Below, piece after piece: positions 1 through 10,189 of a stretch of DNA of 64,000 bases. Every line of letters starts with the position of its first letter. Within the stretch, counting starts at the first letter, position 1. The translations under genes were made by a program, and so were the position numbers. The notes under the pieces were generated by a model that saw only the letters and a list, made by a program, of their open reading frames with translations, was not told where the DNA came from and made no database searches. The stretch is from Trema orientale (Eukaryota; Streptophyta; Magnoliopsida; Rosales; Cannabaceae). The stretch spans positions 39,765-103,764 of the forward strand of contig JXTC01000195.1 of the NCBI GenBank assembly GCA_002914845.1, given 5' to 3'.

Positions 1-315
1 GCACCTAAATTTTTTTCAAACTTCTACCAAATATTTGAGACAGCTAAATTTATCATCTTGGGATGTATAACATCTTTCTTCTTCACCCACCCCAACCCCC
101 CCCCTCCCAAAAAAAAAAATTCAAAGAAAACCAAAAGAACCCCACCAATTAATTTTCATCCAGCATTGTCCTACACACACATATAATGCATTTTCATGTA
201 TAAAATCAACAAATAAATCTCACCATTATATTATGCAATGTTCTTTTACATAGGCATTATTGTAATATATCATATTATATAAATATATAAGGGGTAAAAG
301 TGGAAAAAAAATTAC

Positions 316-523
316 ATGGGCAGGATTGACATTGACATAGTTGTTGGTTAGCAGCATCATCAGCAGCTTCTTTCTCATCATCGCCAAAGTCCTCCAATGG
401 TTTACAACTTCGACAAGTCTTAAGGACTTTCTTGAGCCTCTTATACTCAACATGAGAGCAATTATTAATAAACCCCTCTTGCTCTTTCAGCAAATACTCT
501 CTAAATGTCTCCCCAAATTTCAT
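316..523 (-). CDS. SPX-domain E3 ubiquitin ligase (BAH1-like), first exon only
   Basis: Only the first coding exon lies in the window; the rest of the gene runs off the left edge. The start at 523 gives MKFGETFREYLLKEQEGF followed by the lysine-rich helix VEYKRLKKVLKTCRSC and an acidic linker, then CQCQSCP. This is the N-terminal helical hairpin of an SPX domain, which binds inositol pyrophosphates. The wording is closest to the SPX-RING ligases of the NLA/BAH1 group (the BAH1-like At2g38920 type) as I remember them. The open frame also offers a methionine six codons upstream, but MKFG is the usual SPX start. A good donor (CCAT|GTAA) falls at 315-314, and the following sequence to position 1 looks like intron. 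The RING domain is not visible, so ligase activity is inferred from family resemblance. NLA-type proteins target phosphate and nitrate transporters for degradation. Other SPX classes (EXS, MFS) are possible but fit less well. Confidence 0.75.
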
Positions 524-1000
524 ATTCAACGACAAATCCAATCAAATTTCCCCCAAACCTTAAAATCCCATTAAAAAAAAAAACCCAAAAATCTGAACAA
601 ATAAAGAACAATAATACGGAAATTCGGAGTGGTATTATCGACACATACCCACTTTTTTAAAAAAAAATAAAATAAAATAAAAATTGACCGTATAGTTAGA
701 TTCTCTTGTTTTCTTTTTCTAATTTTTTTTTTTCTGGAAATTTTCTCGAGAACCAAACAGAGGGTCTGCGTTATGGAATTGGAGGAGAGGAGAGATATGG
801 TTTTAAAAGCCGAAGGACTCCGCGCTCATATCGGAGAAGAATAGAGATACTTACGCCTTACATACGCATTTTAGCTCTCTCCGACTCTTTTTTGGTATGT
901 GAAAAATTTGGGAGACGTTGCCACGTGATAAGCACGTGTCTAAGGCAGCTGACTTTTGCATCATTTTATTTTATTTTATTTTGCTTTGTTTTATTATTTA
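524..1000 (-). promoter_or_regulatory. 5' flank of the SPX ligase gene with paired G-boxes
   Basis: This stretch holds the 5' leader and proximal promoter of the minus-strand SPX gene. Two perfect palindromic CACGTG G-boxes lie at 922-927 and 933-938, only five bases apart and about 400 bases upstream of the start codon. Such pairs are typical bHLH or bZIP sites, and PHR-type or light control is conceivable but not shown. The leader between about 560 and 760 is rich in A and T runs. No convincing coding sequence is present. Confidence 0.4.
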
Positions 1001-2854
1001 TCTAGTTATTGAGGTTGACTTTTTGTTTTTGTCAAATCTGTATACATTTTGTTTGTTTGTTTGTCTCTCTGTACACCGTTAGATACATAACAGGGTCTTC
1101 ATTTGATGAAAAAAACAAAAAGAAAAAGAAAATCATAGTAATAATCTTGATTTGTATTAAAGCTACACTCACAAATCGTGGATTCAAAAAAATAAAAAAT
1201 AAAAATAAATTAGCTTTTCGACCATCAAAATTTTCATTCTAGAAATAAACTTTATTATGGAAGAATCAATTGGTAGCTTACCTAATACTAATAGTTTGGT
1301 CTCTTTCATGATATAGGGACGTCATTTAGATATTTTTAGCTATTTTCAGCCAAGAGCCTTATGATTTACATTCGCATATAAGGATTCTCAGCCCTTATTA
1401 TTTTCAGACAACATAATTATGTGTAATTTTTATTTTTATTTTTTAAAAATAAAAATTAAAAGGAAGTTATCATCTTTTTTTTTTTTTTTAAAGCGTGTAT
1501 TATTGACAATTTGACCTAAATTTTTGTTTTGGCATGGCCGAAGTTGGAACTCCTAAGTTTAATGTTAATTACATTAGATTTTGTGGACCAAAAATAGCCA
1601 CACTATTTATTAATATGGCAACATCTCCAGAAAAGGAAAAACATCACAATGACACCTACATACTTCAAAATTATACTATGAACATTTGGTTGGGATTCAT
1701 ATTGCAATCTAAAGAATAAATGAAATANTGTATTATTCTTTTAATTGAGGAACAATTATTATTGTCTAAATCTTTTGAATTTCGACAAAGTGCTGACGGA
1801 AATATTTTCGATTCAAGAGTTATTACTGTAACATTAACATATATCTCCAATTAACGCTGTAAAGTGTAAAAGGCTAGGCTTTCATAAGAGCAATTTTTTT
1901 TTTTTTTTGGTAAACTGGAAAAAAAAAATAGACGTGGTGTTTTCTCTTTTTCTTTTTTTATAATAATAAACGCACACATTTCTTATAAGTATAATATCTC
2001 TAAAAGATTGGGAAATCTATATACACATGTTATAGTCAAAGCATAAATCACAAAAATAGTGTCATTTGGTATAAAGCACTAAATACAACATGAGTACTGA
2101 TAGGACATTAGAATCTTGCATAAAAATTAGATGGCGTGGTATGTATTTCAACAATTTTTTATTTTTAAAAAATAAAATAGACTATACTTTTTAAAATTAT
2201 GTAGCTTAGAGTCCGTTTGAGATTGATTATGACTATTTTTAGCATTTAAAAGTGGTTTGAGGAAAAATCGCAAGTGGAGGACATTTGACAAGTTCTTGCT
2301 TTTAGTTAGCAGATTCTAAAAATTACTGCATAACCGCTAATTTAAGCATAATTTGAGAGGTATGGTAAAAGTTTTTTTTCAAAGCTAATTCTGCTTCTAT
2401 AATACAAATTGTTTAAAATACCATTTTACAGTACACATAATTTATAGTTTACTAAACACTTTGATATTGTTTTTAAACAGCACAACAATTTTGTACGCCT
2501 AGGCTTTTTCTTCACAACTATTTCTTACTCATAGCACAACTACAACAGTGCTACAACATAGCACTATAATACTAAATTGGCCCTAAAAATGATGCCAATG
2601 ATTAAACATACCAAATAAAACCTTAAGAAAACAGACAAATTAATCATGCATAATAACACATTCAATAAATACCAGAGAGTTAATACAATAAGATACCAAG
2701 AATTACCGGCCACAAAATGACGTACATCCAGGTGGCACATTACAACAATTTTATTAATCAACAATCAAATATTACTTGTAATTCCCTCACAATAATTTTC
2801 TAGAAAAAAAAATACATACAATATTGTATCCTTCATAAAGAATCCCAACAAATT
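1001..2854. other. AT-rich intergenic DNA with no gene seen
   Basis: No open frame here resembles a protein. The stretch from about 2207 to 2590 starts with the kind of sequence often found at plant MITE ends (GTCCGTTTGAGATTG) and ends in AATTGGCCCT, and may be an old transposon relic, but I could not define termini. One ambiguous base lies at 1728. Confidence 0.5.
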
Positions 2855-2857
2855 TAA

Positions 2858-3262
2858 GGCTATGTTTGGTTCATGGAATGAAATTAGAATAATAATAGGA
2901 ATTACAATGGAGTGGAATTGGAAAATGAACATAAACAATAATCCATTGTTTAGTTGAAACTTGAAATATTCTTGGAATGAAATGGAAAAGATATTCTGTT
3001 AACAAAAATATCATTACTATTAGATGTTTTAATAAGACAAAATAGGAAAAATTGGGTATTTAAATTTTTAGTAATGATGGAATTGTCATTCCTAGTCATT
3101 CCTATAGTGACAGAGTGGAATAACAATTCCATCATTTAATGTAATTATGATTCCATTGGAATGATAATTCATTTGCTAAAAATACAATCAAATAAAAAAA
3201 TATACTTTCTTTTGAAATCACCTTTCCATTCCAAGGTTCATTCATTTGAACCAAACATGCTA
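2858..3262. mobile_element. Tourist/PIF-Harbinger-like MITE, 405 bp
   Basis: The left end reads GGCTATGTTTGGTTCA and the reverse complement of the right end reads TAGCATGTTTGGTTCA, a 16-base terminal inverted repeat with three mismatches. It is flanked by a direct TAA at 2855-2857 and 3263-3265, matching the 3-bp TTA/TAA target duplication of PIF-Harbinger elements. The interior is AT-rich, contains repeated GGAATG/CATTCC words that extend the inverted symmetry, and encodes nothing, so the element is non-autonomous. Confidence 0.7.
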
Positions 3263-3650
3263 TAAGTGTTTAACACACAATCTGCAACTTGGCAAATCTA
3301 GGAGGTTCGGTCGTGGGCAATCAAGAGGTCTAATAGTGGGCTGTAAAAGTCCACAACCATATAGGTGATGATGCTCAAAGTTGTGTTTGTCTTTATCAAT
3401 GTCGTTATCTTTTTAATTCTACGTACCATTTGTGGAATTCTAAGGTGAGATTGGTATAGGATTCGAATCATATTCTACAAATACATAAACAACTTTCATG
3501 TAAAAAGTTAGAATAATAAAACTTACACTTTTTCTCTTCGACTTATACTTTTTCTTTCTCCAATGTTATATATATTTTTTTGTTTTCGAAAAATGACCCT
3601 TAAAGTGCTTCATATGTTTCTCACATGAATGTTTAACAACCTGAATGGAC

Positions 3651-3840
3651 ACTCCCAAGGGGGTGGTCGTAGTGGAAAGGAGCTTGAACTTAAGGCCTTC
3701 TCTCACTTAGGGAGGGTGAGGTCATGAGTTCGAGCCCCCACGTCGCCCTTGGGAGCCCAACCGAATGGGAGTGGCTCTGGGAAGTGACCTGCCACCGGAA
3801 TCTCATCCCTCATTTTTATTATCAAAAAAAAAAAAAAAAA
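3651..3840 (+). mobile_element. tRNA-derived SINE with target-site duplication
   Basis: A 190-bp unit beginning CACTCCCAAGGGGGTGG has a box A-like segment (GGTCGTAGTGGAAAGG, about 3665) and a clear box B (GAGTTCGAGCCCC, about 3727). It ends in a 17-base A tail. A 14-base direct repeat, CAACCTGAATGGAC at 3637-3650 and CAACCTGAATGAAC at 3841-3854, flanks it with one mismatch. That combination is diagnostic of retroposition by LINE machinery. It is non-coding and has no relatives elsewhere in this window that I could find. Confidence 0.85.
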
Positions 3841-3854
3841 CAACCTGAATGAAC

Positions 3855-4749
3855 GTATGCAACCATTTGAGGAGATTATTAATATAAATTATAGAAAATA
3901 AAGACATTACGAACTAATATGCAAGTACGTTATAAAGTCCCTAATATGCAAGTACGTTATAAAGTTGGGGACTATTAGTACAATTTATCCAATTTTTGTC
4001 TTTTCCTTGACTGAACTTAATTAGCTTTCAACTCAAAATCATTTGTCCATTACACTTAAATAATATTAAGAATAATAATTTGCACATTCATTGTTCTTTT
4101 ATGTTAAATGTTAAAATTATTCTATTTTTTTACACCAGAACTATATAATCTATATTTGGTATCTACACATAAAATTTGCTATTGAATTATGTTTTTGTAA
4201 CATTTTGGTTTCCGAAACTTTCACATATTTTGGTTTATTATTGAAATATCTTTTTATCTCAGTTTTTCCCTATGATCATTCACTTTTTTTTTTTCATCAT
4301 TTTTCTACGTTCATATACTTTGCACAATCAAGGCCTTGAACTCTAACCATAAAATTGTTCTATTAAAGTTTTTTTTTTTTTTTTGAAGTATTAAAGTTTT
4401 CTAGGTACTTCAAATAGGTATTATGTGTATTGTTAACTAGCTAGTTTTAAAATCGTATACAAATTATTCTCAATGCAACTTTCACATACTTATCATATAA
4501 CACCATTGAACAAATATGAACGTTTTGGAGCATGACCATTCTCAAAAGTTCAGAAAATAAAGACAGTCAAATGTGAAAATGTTTTGAAACAAAAATAAAA
4601 TTTAGACACTCGACAATTCAAAAACCCAAATACCCCAATGATTCCTTCGCTTGACTGCATGTGAATGGTGAGACAAATTTAAAAAGTAAGNGCCAATAAG
4701 CCAAAAAAATAAAAAATAAAAAAATAAAAGAACGTGATTTCCGGATTGC
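3855..4749. other. Intergenic DNA with no gene seen
   Basis: AT-rich sequence upstream of the first exon at 4750. It contains a short tandem duplication of CTAATATGCAAGTACGTTAT around 3920-3965 and several T runs. No coding or RNA gene signal was seen. An ambiguous base lies at 4691. Confidence 0.5.
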
Positions 4750-4950
4750 AAACACGTCAGCTTTGAATTGGCGATTTCTTCAGACTGTCACCAGGAAGGC
4801 AGCAGCAGATCACAACCAAACCCTAGTCTAACTATTAACTGTAAAATACTAAAGTACTCTCGAGCCGGCTTTGCCCTCTTCCATAATTTCGCCCAGAGAA
4901 GCTTCGTAGCCGAATATCAAAACCCTAGGAGACCACATATTCTAGGCCAG
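4750..4950 (+). other. Candidate non-coding first exon (5' UTR)
   Basis: This stretch is less AT-rich than its surroundings, carries a telo-box-like AAACCCTAG, and ends in a strong donor (GGCCAG|GTATCA at 4951). It is probably the 5' UTR exon of the PPR gene, joined to an acceptor at 7647 (TTTGCAG). A reading frame of 88 codons starts at 4768 but runs straight through the donor into a TA microsatellite and resembles nothing known, so I do not call it coding. An alternative is that it serves the downstream SAM gene, which would place the PPR gene inside that gene's first intron. Confidence 0.45.
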
Positions 4951-5388
4951 GTATCAAAATCACTCATTCTCAAAGCTTATATATATATATATATATATTT
5001 TATAGCTATAGATTTCTTCTTGTTATTGTGGTAAATTTTGATGAATTTTGCATTGATTTTGGTTTTATAAACTTGTTTGGTAGACGAGAAAGAGAAGGAA
5101 AATTAGATGTTAGTAAATGATTTTCCACCATTAACCTAATTTGAAAGTGATAACATTTTTTTATGTCCTCTTTGTTCGAAGGAAATCTTAGTTCATTTTT
5201 TTTTTTTTTAATTTCTAATATATATTTTTAACCTTTGGAGTAGTTATGTATCTCTGTTGCATCCTTCATTGTTCGATATCGATAATGTCAAATTTGTGGC
5301 TAATAACCCTGATTTGGCCATGTTTTGGGAGCTCGGGTTTTGGGTTTTAATTTATTTTTTGTCCAGCTATTGTTATGAATTTATGTTT

Positions 5389-5490
5389 ACTGAATTCTGA
5401 CCATAGAAGTCTTAAGGAGTTTTTGTATTTTGTAATTTTACTGAATTCTGGCCATAGAAGTCTTAAGGAGTTTTTGTATTTTGTAATTTT
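5389..5490. repeat. 51-bp tandem duplication
   Basis: Two adjacent copies (5389-5439 and 5440-5490) of a unit beginning ACTGAATTCTG and ending TTTTGTAATTTT differ at very few bases, so the duplication is recent. Confidence 0.9.
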
Positions 5491-5842
5491 TTTTTGGTGA
5501 CCATCTTTCCAAAGTTAAGAACTCTTTCTTATTGAAATCTAATTAATTGAGTAGTTTTGCTTTTGTTGATCATATTTTCAAGAACCGAATGTCTCATAAA
5601 AATTCGATTAAGTAGTTGTGTGGATATAATGTCTCATAGGAACTCGGCCGAGTGGTACTATGTCTACGATTTCAAGAACTTAATTTCTAGCTGTATTTTT
5701 GTTATTTTCAGCGGTCATCATTCATGTTGAAATCATAACGAGTAGTGTGGATGTCATGTCTCATAGAAACCCTGTATTGAGTGATTTTATATAGCTATTA
5801 GCTATATGTTTTTTGCTTCGAATGAGTGGCTAGCTCCTCACG

Positions 5843-5859
<17 letters not shown>

Positions 5860-5878
<19 letters not shown>

Positions 5879-6076
5879 CATATGCGTTCTTATCGTTTTC
5901 AAGATTCCATGGTAAGAACCATAGATTGAAGAAATGGGGTTTTGTTCTTTCCGATTTGTTTTGTTCCATATATATATATATATATAACATATGTGTTCTT
6001 ATCGTTTTCAAGATTCCATGGTAAGAACCATAGATTGAAGAAATGGGGTTTTGTTCTTTCCGATTTGTTTTGTTCC
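5860..6076. repeat. 109-bp tandem duplication with TA microsatellites
   Basis: Two adjacent copies share the TA-run, then AACATATGYGTTCTTATCG, and finish at TTTTGTTCC (5967 and 6076). They lie in the candidate 5' intron of the PPR gene. The same unit occurs a third time near 10190-10310. Confidence 0.9.
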
Positions 6077-6965
6077 CTAAAACTACAACAAATGAGGTCC
6101 CATTAAAAAGAAATAGAAGTACCCTAGTTCTAAATCTAGAGCTAAAATTAGTCCCAGTAATGAATATTTGAATAAAATTTGTTTACTACTGTATTAGGAT
6201 TTTGTTCCAATTGCTGGAAATCTATGCTTCTGTTGTATCATACTATAACGGGTATTTTTTTTTTTTAAATATTTTTTTTTTTGTGTGGCTAAGAATTCTG
6301 TTACTATAAGTATTTATTTGTTGCTTTTATTGATTTATGAAACAATTTGCTTTTAAATCTTATCTAATTAACCGTATGGGCATGATATTATATTATGAAC
6401 TTCAAGAAAGATATGTATTATTACGTTAGGTGTAATTTACATGAGAAATCACGTGTTTGATATATGTAACAATCCATAAGTTTGAGATTATAAGACTTGT
6501 CTTCTTACTTACAAGTGTTTTATATCACTTTTAGGGGAACATTTGTGATCTGAATTAGCTTTAGAATTAAGGTTTTGACTTAAAACTGAAGCTCATCAAT
6601 ATCATTCACGGGTTGGTTTTAGTTCAGTATAAATTTATTTGTAAAATATAAGTTTTAAGAAGATGTCTATGATAAATTTTGTTTGTCATAGTCACTTTCA
6701 TGGGAACAAAAATGAGCTGAACTAACCCCATGAGGGTTAGGTCGAGCGGTCAGGCTCATGCTCCGATGAGTTTTGGGGTTAGATTCCTCATGGGGACCTA
6801 CCTAGCAATATGCTAAAGTCTCTTGCCTCCCAAAGATTGTAGGTTCAGCGGGAGGACAACGACCAAAAAAAGTTATGAGCTGAATTGGCTCTAGAATTAA
6901 TTTTTGGACTTGGACCTAAACTGAAGTACATCAATTTCATTTGTGGTTGCTTTTAGTGTGAGATT
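5970..6965 (+). repeat. ~1 kb direct repeat, copy 1
   Basis: This block aligns almost collinearly with 10190-11145. Shared landmarks are CCATGGTAAGAACCATA, the tract ACAACAAATGAG followed by CCCATTAAAAAGAAATAG, TTTTAGGGGAA, the SINE-like insert, and the run CTAAACTGAAGTACATCAAT. The two copies differ by scattered substitutions and indels. They bracket the PPR gene, and each lies in the inferred first intron of a gene (PPR or SAM). Confidence 0.85.
6724..6870 (+). mobile_element. SINE-like insertion inside the direct repeat
   Basis: The unit starts CCCCATGAGGGTTAGG, with a box A-like TTAGGTCGAGCGG and a box B-like GGGTTAGATTCCTC, and ends in a short A run. A direct repeat ATGAGCTGAA flanks it (6712-6721 and 6875-6884). 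The 5' part is also present in the second large repeat at about 10952-11065, where the 3' end and the second target copy are lost. The insertion therefore predates the large duplication. Confidence 0.6.
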
Positions 6966-7689
6966 TATTTTTTATTTTTTAACTATCACAAAGTCATGCA
7001 CTAGTCTAGAAATTATGATGCACTTGTCTAGAAATTATTTTAAGTCATGGCACAGATTAGCTTTGTTATTTTAAGTCATGCTATAAGTTAGTCTGAATGA
7101 AATACTAATTTTGGTCAATCTATCATAAAGTCGTGCTCTAGTGGAGAAATTATTCTAGGTCATGCTATAGATTAGCTTTGTTATTTTGTGAGGAGAGAGA
7201 AATAGTAGAGAGATGATTACAAACTACCTAATCGGTTCACTATAAGTTGCATGTCCTTTTGTCTTTTTGTGCATTTAAAATAAAAGCAAAATAAATTTAA
7301 AATAAACTAACCGTTGGATGAAAAAATGAATGGATGAAATTTGGGAGGCATCATATGATACCCCTCAATATGGATGGTGTTGTAGAATTCACCTAAAATA
7401 ATGTTACACAGTTAAATTAGTTAAAAATTATATTTTGATTCAGACAAGTGATTAGTATTTAACCAAGTCGGTGGTCTAATGGTGAGGTTTACCGTAAATG
7501 AGTTCATGGTCATATATAGCTGAAAGTAAATGTTGTTATGAGAACAACTAACTATAGAAAAAATGAAAAAAAAAACTCATCTCTTTGTTCTCCTTGTTTT
7601 CTCAGTCACTTGTTAAGGTTGATTGGTCCGATAATACCAATTTGCAGTTGAAGTTACAAAGGTCCTAGCTTTGAGACAGAGATAGTTAA
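6966..7689 (+). other. Remainder of the inferred PPR 5' intron and leader
   Basis: AT-rich intron sequence with imperfect repeats of AAGTCATGC..TAGATTAGCTTTG between 7000 and 7190. An acceptor TTTGCAG ends at 7647, followed by about 42 bases of leader. An in-frame TAA at 7687-7689 directly precedes the PPR start codon, which fixes the start. Confidence 0.4.
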
Positions 7690-9540
7690 ATGAGACCCAT
7701 ATTTGATACCCGAACTCTGGCGCTTGTCAACGGTTTTTCAAACTTTAAACTTCCATGTATCTCTATTTCTTCAAGCTCCACAAAACCTTTGAAATTAATT
7801 GAAAGCAAATCCATAAACGACATTGCGTTGAACATCCTTTCTGAGTTGCAGATATGTTCTAGCTTAATCACTCTTAGGAAACTCCATGCGAAAATCACTG
7901 CGCATGGGCTAAAGAACACTGGTTTATCTACTAAAATTGTCGTTTTGTATGTTTCATTCAAAAGGGTTGATGTTGCAAGAAGTGTATTCGAGTGTTTGAC
8001 TAACCCAAGTAGTTACTTATGGAATATTATGGTAAAGGGTTATGCTACTCAAGGTCTGTTTGGTCATTCTTTGGGACTTTATTGGGAGATGATGCAAAAG
8101 GGTCTAAAACCTGACAAGTATACTTTTCCTTTTGCTCTTAAATCTTGCGCTGGATTGTCTGATTTGAATATGGGAAAGTTGGTTCATCAGCATTTGGTGT
8201 GTTGTGGATGCAGCCGTGATGTTTTTGTTAGTGCTGCTTTGGTTGATATGTATGGCAAATGTGGCTACATTGAAGCCGCCCGCTTGGTGTTTGATAAAAT
8301 GTCTGTGAGAGATTTGGTTTCTTGGACTTCCATGATTTCGGGCTATGCCCATAACGGTTGTAACATTGAGACGATGGAATTTTTCAATTTGATGCGTGGT
8401 TCAGGGATTCAATCCAACCGGGTAAGTATTTTGAGTGTTCTTCTAGCTTGTGGGAATCTAGGAGCTTTGAGGAAAGGTGAATGGCTTCATAATTATGTGA
8501 TTCAAACTGGGTTTGAGTTTGATATTCTTGTTGTAACTGCTATTATGGATATGTACACCAAGTGTGGGAGTTTAGATTTGGCCCGCAGATTGTTTGATGG
8601 TACACCAGGGAAAGATGTCGTTTGTTGGAGTGCAATGATTAGAAGTTATGGGATTCATGGGCAGGGAAAGAAGTCCCTTGATCTTTTCAATGGTATGTTA
8701 AAAGCAAAAGTAAAACCAAATCATGTCACGTTCACCTGCATTCTTTCAGCTTGCAGCCACTCAGGATTATTAGAAGAGGGCAAAAAATGCTTTGAGTCAA
8801 TGGTAAAGGATTTTGGGATTCCACCACAACTCAACAATTACGCTTGCATGGTGGATCTTCTCAGCCGTGCAGGACAACTATCTGAAGCAGAGAAATTGAT
8901 TGAAAATATGCCACTAGAGCCTGATGCAAGCATTTGGGGTTCGTTACTTGGAGCATGCCGAATTTATGGCAATCTAGATTTAGCTGAACGAATTGCAGAT
9001 CGTATTTTTGCACTCGATCCGTCTCATGCCGGCTATCATGTTTTACTCTCGAATATTTATGCCGCAAAATCTAGATGGAAAGATGTTGAAAAGGTAAGAA
9101 AGTTTATGGTGCGAAGAGGAGCCAACAAAGTTCAAGGCTTTAGTCTGATTGAATTTAACAATGTTGTTCATAAGTTTGGGGTCGGAGATAGGTCTCATCC
9201 TCAATCGCACAAAATCAGGGGTCTTCTTGAGGAGTTGGCTGCTCCAATGAAACGCCTAGGTTATGTACCATTTACAGATTTTGTGCTTCATGATATTGAA
9301 GAGGAAGCGAAAGAGGAAGCTCTTCTTTACCATAGTGAAAAACTAGCCATTGCTTTTGGCCTCATTAACACTCCTCCAGGGACTTCCATTCGTGTGACAA
9401 AGAATTTAAGGATATGTGGAGACTGTCATAATGCCATTAAGGTTATCTCAAAAATCGTTAATCGGGTTATCATTGTAAGAGACATGCATAGGTTCCACCA
9501 TTTTGAGGATGGACTCTGTTCTTGTGGAGATTATTGGTAA
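7690..9540 (+). CDS. PLS-type pentatricopeptide repeat protein with DYW deaminase domain
   Basis: An uninterrupted 616-residue reading frame. The first ~40 residues are Ser- and basic-rich and look like an organelle targeting peptide. From about residue 60 to 440 there are tandem PPR helical hairpins of the P, L and S types (WNIMVKGYA, VDMYGKCGYIEAARLVFDKM, WSAMIRSYG). The E and E+ motifs follow. The DYW domain shows the zinc-binding cytidine deaminase signature, H548-S-E550 and C576-x-x-C579, and ends in the canonical CGDYW. DYW proteins bind single RNA sites and convert C to U in chloroplast or mitochondrial transcripts; the target here cannot be read from the sequence. All catalytic residues are present, so it is likely functional. 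An in-frame stop precedes the ATG, supporting the start. The coding region lacks introns, as usual for this family. I cannot name a specific orthologue. Confidence 0.93.
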   Translation: MRPIFDTRTLALVNGFSNFKLPCISISSSSTKPLKLIESKSINDIALNILSELQICSSLITLRKLHAKITAHGLKNTGLSTKIVVLYVSFKRVDVARSVFECLTNPSSYLWNIMVKGYATQGLFGHSLGLYWEMMQKGLKPDKYTFPFALKSCAGLSDLNMGKLVHQHLVCCGCSRDVFVSAALVDMYGKCGYIEAARLVFDKMSVRDLVSWTSMISGYAHNGCNIETMEFFNLMRGSGIQSNRVSILSVLLACGNLGALRKGEWLHNYVIQTGFEFDILVVTAIMDMYTKCGSLDLARRLFDGTPGKDVVCWSAMIRSYGIHGQGKKSLDLFNGMLKAKVKPNHVTFTCILSACSHSGLLEEGKKCFESMVKDFGIPPQLNNYACMVDLLSRAGQLSEAEKLIENMPLEPDASIWGSLLGACRIYGNLDLAERIADRIFALDPSHAGYHVLLSNIYAAKSRWKDVEKVRKFMVRRGANKVQGFSLIEFNNVVHKFGVGDRSHPQSHKIRGLLEELAAPMKRLGYVPFTDFVLHDIEEEAKEEALLYHSEKLAIAFGLINTPPGTSIRVTKNLRICGDCHNAIKVISKIVNRVIIVRDMHRFHHFEDGLCSCGDYW

Positions 9541-9552
9541 TCAAATTACACC

Positions 9553-9720
9553 TATGGTCATGATTCTTTGACTACTGTAGGTGGATGTGCTCTTAGCTTT
9601 TGTTCTTCTCCTACAAAAGTTCCGATTTTAAGTTTTTTCAATAGCCAATGAAACCGATTCGTAATAGGAAAGAGCAAAAGAGCACCAAGTTTCAACTACC
9701 CCGAAAGAATCATGACTATT
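9553..9720 (+). repeat. Imperfect foldback in the PPR 3' UTR
   Basis: Starting twelve bases after the PPR stop, an arm beginning GGTCATGATTCTTT (9555) is matched in reverse complement by AAAGAATCATGAC near 9704-9717. The pairing continues inwards through TGCTCTT...CTCCTA and its counterpart TAGGAAAGAGCAAAAGAGCA. The arms are about 75-80 bases with several small bulges and a short central loop. It could be an old MITE with eroded ends or a transcribed hairpin. No flanking target duplication was found. Confidence 0.6.
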
Positions 9721-10010
9721 TAGTTTGATTATGCATGAAAAATTTCAACTATCAACCACAATCGATGGTCATAGTTCCCCCAGCTGCGTGCTTTATAAAT
9801 TACTCATTCTCGTTAAAAATTTAGCTGTTTATGACAAAAAGGCTGTTATTCCAACAATTGAATAATTTAGGGTAATCTATTTGGCTAATTCAGAGGCCAA
9901 ATTGATACATGTATGGTTTATGTGTTATTAATACAATTAACCATTCGTACTTACACAAGACAATTTTGGTATTTTGAGGGAGAAAAAGAGCCCTTGATGT
10001 TAACATATAA
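9721..10010. other. Short intergenic spacer
   Basis: AT-rich spacer between the PPR 3' UTR and the candidate first exon of the SAM gene. No coding or RNA signal seen. Confidence 0.5.
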
Positions 10011-10155
10011 TTGGCATTGTTCCCTGAAAGCTTGCACGTAAAATTGCTTCAGAGAGAGCCATACATACATACATACCTACCTGGCGGAGTTTCAGCCCCA
10101 AAGTCCAACGAAATCTGCTTCAAGTTCAACCAGCTCAATTCGCTTTATTTTAAAG
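10011..10155 (+). other. Candidate 5' UTR exon of the SAM-domain gene
   Basis: A moderately GC-rich stretch containing a short CATA repeat and ending at a donor, TTTAAAG|GTGATT (10156). It would join the acceptor at 11611 (GTTTCAG), four bases upstream of the SAM start codon. It contains an open frame from 10011, but that frame crosses the donor into poly-T and resembles no protein. Confidence 0.4.
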
Positions 10156-10189
10156 GTGATTGTTTTTTTTTTTTTTTTCAAAAAACATA

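Noticed and set aside
4768-5034. 88-codon frame starting MAISSDCHQEG
   Set aside because: It runs through a good splice donor into a TA microsatellite and has no recognisable similarity; treated as a 5' UTR exon.
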